From positions 2,604,001-2,668,000 of the forward strand of contig NC_080577.1 of the NCBI RefSeq assembly GCF_029962835.1: DNA of 64,000 nt, written 5' to 3'. The stretch comes from Magnolia sinica (Eukaryota > Streptophyta > Magnoliopsida > Magnoliales > Magnoliaceae). This document shows positions 56,141 to 64,000 of the stretch, piece after piece. How positions within the stretch are numbered: position 1 is the first letter of the stretch; every line of letters begins with the position of its first letter. Both the position numbers and the translations under genes were made by a program. Below the pieces are notes generated by a model. It did not search any database. It was not told the origin of the DNA and worked only from the letters and a program-made list of their open reading frames with translations.

Positions 56141-59100
56141 CTACACTTTCCTGACCTGGATGTTGTGGGTGGATTGGAATCGCCAGATGGGCTGTCTTCC
56201 ACTCTGAACAAGAGCAACCTCTTCGCCTTCTTTCACCATTCCTTGCGTCTGAAAGAAGATGTAGCATACATCATTTAGAGATACATTCAAAAGTATTGGT
56301 CATGGCAGGTATTAAGGTATCTGCTAAGAGAACTGAAAATGGATAGGGCTGAAAGGCCTGGAAGGAGGATGAGGGAAGACCTAAAAGGACTAACATTGAG
56401 GTGGTGAGAAGGGATATAACTGCATTTTCAACTAATGAAGAAAGGGCCCTAGAAATTTTTTGGTGAAACAGATTTTGTAAAATCCATCACCAAATAGATG
56501 GGCCAAGGCTATGATGATGTATGGTCATGGGAGTGTCGATAGTAACACTCAATTCAAAACCCTAGATTTATGAGCTAATATTTTGAATGATCATGATGAT
56601 GTTGATAGAATAGAACAATGACCCGCATCTTATAAAAGTTGATTGTCCAGGCATCTATTTCCAGCTACTAATTTGTGGGCCAACCCAACCATAATACTAT
56701 CTATGGTGCAAAGAAACCAACCCGAAATTCAAAAACGTTGTTGTGCATTATTCAAAAGTCAGTTGTATGAATCGTGCTACAGATATTTGTGCCAGTGCAT
56801 GACATCTGAGGCCAGTTTCCAGTCACTCCAACATGAGAAACAAGGTTCTGTGAAAACTTTTGTTTTTTGTATGTTTGATTAATATAAATGAGTAAATGGC
56901 AGTATGCTAAGGTTACCTGCAAGTAAGACAAGGCCTTGGCAAAGGTCTCTTCAGCATCGTTTGAGAATTGTATCCGTAGCGGATGCACACCTTGGTACAA
57001 TGCTAGTCTCTGCCTCACTCTTTCGCTGCATGATCATCAAACGGTAAATGCAGTCAGCCCATCTATCATAGGTTGGGTTTCATGAGTTCATGACCTACTT
57101 CTATAAAATGATTCCTTGATTTGGAACACTTGTTACCAATGTTCGAAATCCCCTAATGAAGGATCTTGGCAGAGTCAACTCGGTTTAGCTGGGCTACAAG
57201 TACTGAGTCCATACTCCAATTTTACATTGAACTGGCTGAGTTGAGTAAACAACCAACATCTATAAACTGGCAGTCATTGTTGACATTATACTTTTCATAG
57301 GTAAGCCGGAATTGAACCCACAACAGTCAAGGTTGCACAAAAAAGCAACATCCAATAAAGAGTCCGAAATCCATGTTATGAACATTGCTTCTAAGATGTG
57401 GAAATGTGCTTGCATTCGTCAGCTGGATAGACAAAATGTTGACAATTTAAAGTCTTTAAACCAGAAACAAACAGTTGCTAATCAGCCTGCCCGACATACC
57501 ACAACTAATGTACATGCCGGTTCTCAACTCAACATTACAAGGTTATGGTTCAAGGCATCATGCACGGCCTGTATGCATAAGGCTAGCAACAGGACGGTCC
57601 TGGGCTGGGCAACATTAATATTTTGAATAGGACCAGCCTGACCAGTTCAAAATCCAGGCCCAAACCAACCCAAGGCCCACCCTTGTATGCTCTTAATATT
57701 GTGGGATTAAATAAAAACAAAAAATTATTTAGAGTTAACAAAGAAATGTTATTTTCAAGGTAATGACGATGTGTGCATGCACTAGAGCAGCAAGAGCACT
57801 TGGCATGCAAGCAAACACTCTAACAGAAGAGGTAACAGCAGTAGCAAAATATGTCTAAAGACTGCAGGAAAGAGACTCACTCATCTGTAAAAGCAAATAT
57901 AGTGCCAGATGGACGATAGTGGCTCAGTAGGATAGCCATGAACCCAGTTCTGGTGAAGACTACAATTGATGTGCCAAGGGTGTTCGACATCATGGTTGCA
58001 TGATATGCGAACATCTCGCTCATGTGATTCTACAATACACAGAAATCTCCCAGTAAGCACTCAAGGTTCATGGTCAGCAGAGAAGAGAAACTAAAAGAGG
58101 TATATTAAAGTCAATTCAAGGAGAAGAATATTATGATGAATAACCTTGAAAACCTGTCCAAGATTAGCAGGTTTCTCTCCTCCCACCATTGTCGCTTCAG
58201 TCCTCAATGCAACTGTATGCATAACCTTCACAGCTTTCAGTGGGAACCTGCATAGAACCTTGATTAGTGATCACTCCTTTCAATTGATGACTCAATAGGA
58301 GTACAATAAACCGATGGGAAGTATAATGGCAGAAGCAACAACACATCCACAGTTAAATGCAAAAGCAAACATTTTCATCAGAAATGAACATATGTGATTG
58401 TTTATCCTTGGGTGTAACCAAAAGATTTCTGAAGTGCCATTTCCAGTTTTATATGCTGTATTAAAGAAACTTCGAATTGGATTTACTTGCCTGATTTCCC
58501 GGGTTTGTTTCAAGATCCTTTGTTTCACCATGTGGTTGTTTATTACAATATGGTCCTTGACCAATTACTCAGCATCATCATCTAAGCCTTATCCCAACTA
58601 ATTGGGGTCTGACCCCAATTTCTAATTCTTTTTTTTTTTCCTTTTTCTTTTTGAAAGACGATTTTTATTTATTTATTTAAAATTAACAAACACCGAGAGG
58701 GCACAGAACTATACAAAGAGCGTGGAGCAAGCAAGAGGCACATTCAATAACCAGGCCCCTTGCTCTCAAAATAACCAACTCCGGAGTGACTCAAATTACT
58801 AAAGCATCTCCCATTCCTTCCTGAAACGCCCAGAGACCTGCCAAAAGACAAAAGCGCCACATATCTTTCAACTCCTTTCTAATCTCCACCTGTGCCAGGA
58901 CATAAAGAATAACTCGATAGAACTAGGGGAGGCCCAACTGACCTTGAACTTGGACAGGACGCTATTCCACAAAAAAACTAGCTGTCGGGTAATGAAGGAA
59001 GAGATGATCTACAGACTCCGAATTTGGCCATACACATCAAACAAATATTTGAGAGAACATTCTTCTAGAGGTGCCATATCAAATGGCTCATACCGTACCA

Positions 59101-62100
59101 TCAAAAGAAACCAGGTTGTATGTTACAATATAATATTTGTAATATTCAGAGCGAGCCATTACCTTTACAAATCTAGCCACAAAATTAAGTATAGGTAAAA
59201 GTTCAATTGTATACATGGATTAAAGATTGGCCACTTGGTCTGACTTGTTAGGTCCTGAGTAGAGTGAAGGCTCAACTAAGTCCAGCATATTTTCAATGTT
59301 GACTTCTGGTGCTTAACTGGATCAGACTCATCTGAGTTGAAAGAGTCTTCTATATGATTGTATATAATAACTTGGATGCTCTTTTAGAAACAGAGAAGGC
59401 AGTGCAGCAGTTACTGAAGACTTAAATCTGGGCATTCTATTATGATACATCATACATACAAATTCATGGTGCAGGACCAATGGACCATATGTGACAATAT
59501 CACATGCCTTTGCTTTGTAGATGTAAATAATAGTCGAAACTGTGCGCTCAAATTTTTTTGGTTAAATAAATTCCATTTTCTACGAGTTCTAAATTTTCGT
59601 GAATATGTTTTTATGTTATATGGATAAAGGTGTAAGCATTGCAAAAATAAAGAGAATACATACTTCCCGTGAGCAGTTTCTCCGGAGAGCATGACTGCAT
59701 CAGCACCCTCACGAACTGCAATGGCAATGTCTGAGACCTCTGCACGGGTTGGCGTAGGATGAACAATCATGCTTTCCAACATATTTGTCGCTACAATAAC
59801 AGCTTTTCCCATGCTCCGGCACATCCTAATGATCTCTTCCTGCATGGAGAAGAATTCTAGTTTCTGTCAAAATTGTGATATATGTGAACTTGAATAAAAA
59901 GTCACGATGTCTCTGAGAAACAAATAAACTGAAAAGAACCAGGACAAGCCAAGAAACATTGCCTAGAAAATGATGTTATCTCGTTATCCTCTTTTCTATG
60001 AAAAACTAAATCCGATGGAGCATGGCAAAACTTTGGTAAAATGGGCCTAGAAAACGTAAAATATTACACACCACACACACGAATGAGCCCAATAATTTCT
60101 CGAGCTATAGTTTCTCTACATGCAAATGATTTTGTTAGTTATCAACATGCGGTGTGGAAGACAAGGAATGTGTGGGTTCATGGAAGTAAAGTACGCCCAC
60201 TAACTGCTGAATACAGGTCAACATGTTTTATGCTCACTAAAACATGTTTCCGTGCTTATCAATGCCAATTAAATGATGCTTAGTTAACATAAATTTTGGT
60301 TGAATAAATTCGGGAAAACAGTAATGAGGAAGATGCAGTCAAACATCAAACAAGAAAGCTGCAGGGAAGAATTCATCATTCTCATAACAATGTCTTTTCT
60401 TGCATAATTAGATTCTTTTCTTGATCCTCATTTGGTTTCACCCTTGCTCAATGTCTTCTTCTTCTTCTTCTTTTTGGAGAAGTCACCCTTGTTTGATGTC
60501 AACCTAAAAGGTGCAGAAGGTCCAACAATTCTGACCACAAGAAAAATCAAATTCTGCTGATGCATCGGGAAACATGGAGGAGATTGAACTAAAAGATTAC
60601 GCTGATTTCTTCTGTTGTGTTTCTGACTCCCTCCCCACCACTTTCATCGGCCTTCCTTTATGCATTGGGAAACCCTTATAAACTCGGCATTGTCCAATCT
60701 CCCGATCTATCAGATGTCGTTGTTTAAATGTCCGTCCTATATTGTGAAGATACTGGACAAACTCAGAAGAGACTTTCTCTGGCATGGAAAATCAAGATAG
60801 GGCCTTATGGAATGATTTGATAAAAGGAAAATATGGCAGATCAGATGGGGGATGGTGGACTAATAACACATGCAACCGTAAGATGTCGGCCATATGGAGG
60901 GACGTTCTTTCCAATATGCCCTGGCTGTGCTCAAACTGTTGACATAGTTGTTGTCTCATCCTAAGAAAACTCTTTTGATACTTATAGAACGTGAATTGCA
61001 TGGATATATCTGAAAATTGAGCATCCAAACAAAGCACGGGTTTGGAAGGTGCATCTATAAGAAATAATGGCAATGACCCATATAAAATATCAAAGATAAA
61101 GGGGACTATTAAAAATTTGAAGAGCACAAAAAAATTACCTGAAGCAGCGGAACCTCCTCAATAGGGAGCTCAGCCCCAAGATCACCCCTAGCCACCATAG
61201 CCTACAAATGAATATGATGAAATTAAAAACTACAAAATAGGCAAGCAAAAACAATACTAAACAGGCAGGTTTAATATTACATTGCTAGAAAAAGTGACCA
61301 GTAAATGTTACAGTTGAGAGAAAACACCAAAACCAAAGCTGTTGAGTGGGTGGAACCCAAGTTTACCAACTATTAGATAATGTATTAGCTCAATAGATAA
61401 CCAATACCAGGCCTGGGTTCATTCGCATATGAAGAAATGGAAGCCATTCAAAATTGGACCAGATCTGACTTCAGTCAGACACAAATACATACTACTTGTA
61501 AATTTCTACCCCTTTTTTTTTTTTATCAAGAAGGAGAAATTTCATTGGATTAAAAAAATTACAACGATGCAAGAATAGCTCCAGAAGAAAAATATATCCT
61601 ATATGCCACTGTTTGAACTTTCAGCACCCAAAGAGTGATGAGATGTAGCCTAAATCGACGAAAACTGTTTTTGCACTTTTCTTTTAAATGGTAAGATAAG
61701 GACTTTTATTAAGAGAGAGAGAGATAAGAGTAACAACAGAGGGATTGATTCCCAATAAATAGTGACTGGAGATTAGTCCCAAGCCTCGCCAATCTATCAG
61801 CTGCATCATTGTCTTCCCTGTGAGAATGATTGTGGACGTTGCCCTAAATAATTTGTGGACGTTGCATCATCATAATCTAAGCCTTATCTGAATTAATTGC
61901 AGCCGGATACATGAATCATGTTTCACAATTCCACTCAGGGGCATAACCTCAGTTAGACCATAGGTGATCGAGCCTTTTCTTACAATTGTGGGCGCCTCAT
62001 GCATCTGAATAATTCCATCATTCCAACCTGCAGAGCCCCTCACCTTTAGCACATTGAACCAGTGTTTCCATATGCCACTAGGACGATGATCCCACACAAA

Positions 62101-63456
62101 GTGAATTGCAATAGGCCTTCTCGCATCCTCAGTGACCTCCAGCCACCCTCTTCTAAGAGCATCATGGGAGACCCCTCACAAATTCCTTGCACATCATACC
62201 ACCCACTCCTGCCCCCTGACTCACACTTTCCAACTTAATCATAAAACCCCTGTTGTTTCGTTATTTCCATAACAACATTCACACAGCTCAAAGAGACAAT
62301 CTCCAAAGAAGTTTGCCTTTGCTCAATATATAACCAATATTTTATGTCTAGATCATCTAGCCATGGAGGAAGGGGACAAACAGGAGTGGGATCAAATAAG
62401 AGTGGCCAAAATCAGATAGGGGACAATTTTTTATGGGTTACAAGTTCTACTAAGGAAAAAAGAATATTTCGATTAGAGAACCGACAAAATATTTTTTTTT
62501 AAAAAAACTAAGACTTGCGTCTCATCCCAGAAATGAGCTGCAGTTTAACTCTTTCAAATCAGAAAGCACAATGCATGGTCACAAGACTTGTTTTATGCAA
62601 CATTAATAGTTGAGAAGCATAATAGATAAAAGGTCTGGGCAATATGGAAGTTTGCTCCATTGCCGAACCAAAACATGTTCATTGTCAGTTGTCACAGAGG
62701 AAGAGGTCAGACTGTTAATGAACCAAAAGATTTTAGTTCTAATAGATGTTCTAGATGAAAGCACTAATTATAATGCAATCTATTCAACAAGAATGATTAG
62801 CAATGTTCCTGTAATCTCTTTGTTAGATTTAAAATCAAGTTGAGGATTGCAATACAGAGATCGATGTAATTACCCCATCTGATGCAGAAATGATAGAATG
62901 CAGATTTGGTATAGAGTCCGCACTTTCAATTTTGACTGTCACATGTATATCAGCACCACAACCTGCGAAAGGATTAGGAAAGGAACTTTAATTGGCACTG
63001 AAAGAAAACTTCACAACCAGAATTACATTTAAACATAAATCTAATTGAGAAGTATATTGAATACTTACTTCGAAGATAATCCTTCAATTCATGAACCACC
63101 TTTGCATCTTTGACGAAGGAAACAGCATAAAAATCTACTTTATTTTCAACCCCAAATTTAATGTCATCCCAATCTTTCTCTGCAGCAAATAAAAAAATGG
63201 TTTATCTGCATTTGAAAAGTGATGATGCTTATCATCTGTTAAGACCTTCTGTTAGGGGGAATAGTGAAAGCTGATTCTCTGGACATTAAGAATATATGAT
63301 TTGACAGACTCATCATCTCACCGGTGATGGATGGCAGTGTAGCACTTTTTCCTCGAACATTCAGATGCCGTCTAGATTTCAGCTCCCCTCCATCAACTAC
63401 TTCACATTTCACCGACTCTTCTGTCTTGGATTTCACCATTAATGACATCATTCCTC
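56141..63456 (-). CDS. PKP2: Plastidial pyruvate kinase, beta-type subunit (3' part, nine exons)
   Basis: It converts phosphoenolpyruvate and ADP to pyruvate and ATP; the plastid form feeds fatty-acid synthesis. Exons in gene order: 63456-63322, 63179-63069, 62962-62874, 61201-61139, 59839-59664, 58247-58145, 58029-57881, 57025-56917, 56248-56141. All introns are GT-AG and phases fit, giving 346 codons to the stop. Visible motifs are [20 protein letters not shown] and the signature [10 protein letters not shown], with the catalytic-site Lys and a metal-binding Glu. Next are [12 protein letters not shown] (metal-binding Asp), [21 protein letters not shown] and [10 protein letters not shown]. 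The C-terminus ends [11 protein letters not shown]. The wording matches Arabidopsis PKP2/PKP3 rather than cytosolic forms. The N-terminus with transit peptide lies beyond the right edge. All seen exons are intact, so the gene is probably active. Confidence 0.95.
57160..57700. other. Repeat-derived sequence in pyruvate kinase intron 7
   Basis: It contains gagtcaactcggtttagctg and cctgggctgggcaacatt to caaggcccacccttg, resembling the interior and ends of the hAT-like MITEs. A tRNA B-box-like gtgggttcaattccggc lies on the minus strand at about 57300-57330. These are fragments only. Confidence 0.35.
58565..58615. mobile_element. Au-SINE-like tail in intron 5
   Basis: catcatcatctaagccttat, then cccaactaattggggtctga is the usual 3' end of Au-type SINEs. 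No clear SINE head is visible next to it. Confidence 0.5.
58626..59045 (-). mobile_element. LINE 3'-end fragment in intron 5
   Basis: On the minus strand the translation contains [18 protein letters not shown]-like pieces and [14 protein letters not shown]-like pieces across shifted frames, which fit the zinc-binding region at the end of plant LINE reverse transcriptase. It ends in an A-rich tail (poly-T on plus, about 58628-58655). The source of this fragment is non-autonomous and broken. Confidence 0.55.
60575..60965 (+). mobile_element. LINE reverse-transcriptase fragment in intron 4
   Basis: Plus-strand pieces include [14 protein letters not shown] (the YLGLPLG-like block), the shifted segment near RRDFLWHGK, and [12 protein letters not shown], then GGWWTNN, then [14 protein letters not shown]. 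These match the C-terminal part of plant L1-type reverse transcriptase. It opposes the gene orientation and is broken by stops and frameshifts. Confidence 0.65.
61685..61862 (-). mobile_element. LINE RNase H tail fragment in intron 3
   Basis: On the minus strand [21 protein letters not shown] matches the end of the RNase H domain of plant LINEs (H-x-REDN-x-AADRLA). A stop and an A-rich, (GA)n-bearing tail follow. Confidence 0.6.
61862..62340 (-). mobile_element. Unidentified repeat with SINE-like end in intron 3
   Basis: It begins (plus strand) catcatcataatctaagcct, then gcagccggatacatgaatca, an Au-SINE-like end. Beyond it the minus strand carries a 75-codon open frame with [16 protein letters not shown] and an upstream region in other frames ([14 protein letters not shown]). 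I do not recognise the protein. It looks like a decayed element rather than a host exon. Confidence 0.35.
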
Positions 63457-64000
63457 CTAAGGAAACAAATTAAATGTCAGTTATGCCAGATAATCATAGC
63501 AGCCAAAACTTTCATCGTTAATGCTTCATAACCACAACTAATAGATGTTAGGCTTGTAGACTCAAATGACATGGAAATAATGCACTAACCTCTACTTATA
63601 GGTAATCACTATCAGCTTAAGGTGCTTTATATATAATCATTAGGGATAGAATGTCCAATTCTGCAACTACCTAGCAAAAGGAAAGCTGAAAATCCAGACA
63701 ACTTCAAGAAGAATAATTGGAAAATTATATTTTATGTTGGAGTATCAGCTTCACCTCTGCAGAGTGCTTGTGAAACGTCGCTCACCTGTTTATCTAACTA
63801 GTTCTACTAAGAATGGTTAAAACTTGCAATGAAAGAATTTTCAATGCCTGCCTCATCTTTTGAGCCGTACATTCAATAGCTTGTATTACTGATATTAATT
63901 TATAACATTGTCAAAATCAAGAAGATCAGCAAAATCGCCTTTTCTTTTTTTGAAAGGTAACAATACGATAACTCACACACACTACAGTCTCCACCAGCTC
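63457..64000 (-). other. Pyruvate kinase intron reaching the right edge
   Basis: The acceptor tccttag precedes the first visible exon. No further exon could be supported up to 64000; the preceding exon should encode the end of a ...VDG block. Confidence 0.6.

Noticed and set aside
63980-64000. Next upstream exon of pyruvate kinase at the right edge
   Set aside because: The reverse complement reads gagctggtggagac, which only loosely recalls the expected ...LVDG block and has no clear donor at the right place.

Overview
The window is nuclear DNA of a flowering plant. The evidence is a plastid-type pyruvate kinase gene with GT-AG introns, a plant HGGG-repeat zinc-finger gene whose leader is TC-rich with an AAACCCTA-like box, Tat-lineage Ty3/gypsy retrotransposons, hAT-type MITEs and LINE remnants. 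The very dense foldback MITEs carrying GGGCCCACC, CCGTCCATCCATTTT and GGTCCACTTGAG blocks remind me of woody magnoliids. That lineage call is an impression, not something the sequence proves.

Layout. 1-13.7 kb is intergenic repeat. It holds foldback MITEs, GA and AT microsatellites, a six-copy 288-bp tandem array amplified from the inside of a MITE (3.52-5.38 kb), and two copies of a roughly 1-kb dispersed non-coding repeat. 13.7-23.5 kb holds a decayed Tat-type retrotransposon whose two outer LTR parts are missing and which is flanked by a 459-bp direct duplication of host MITE sequence. It carries gag-pro, RT-RNase H, a second RNase H, integrase, and an antisense spliced gene with its own TATA and G-box. 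23.5-32.3 kb is more MITEs and a third copy of the 1-kb repeat. 32.33-35.72 kb is a second Tat element in reverse orientation, with two LTRs and a large internal deletion that fuses gag to the head of the antisense gene. 37.0-40.7 kb is a nested 3.7-kb inverted repeat with 21-bp minisatellites in both arms.

Two host genes are clear. At 42.8-50.0 kb, plus strand, an HGGG-repeat zinc-finger (WRKY19-like, without a WRKY domain) gene has one coding exon and a long intron-containing 5' leader with small upstream ORFs. At 56.1 to beyond 64 kb, minus strand, are nine 3'-terminal coding exons (346 codons) of a plastidial pyruvate kinase beta subunit; its N-terminus lies past the right edge. Its introns contain LINE fragments and SINE-like tails. 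The two genes converge, separated by about 6 kb of MITEs.

The host genes show no functional link to each other. The more unusual biology is in the transposable elements: the antisense gene with a promoter kept in two elements, the odd integration structure of element 1, MITE-to-satellite amplification, and the large hairpin.
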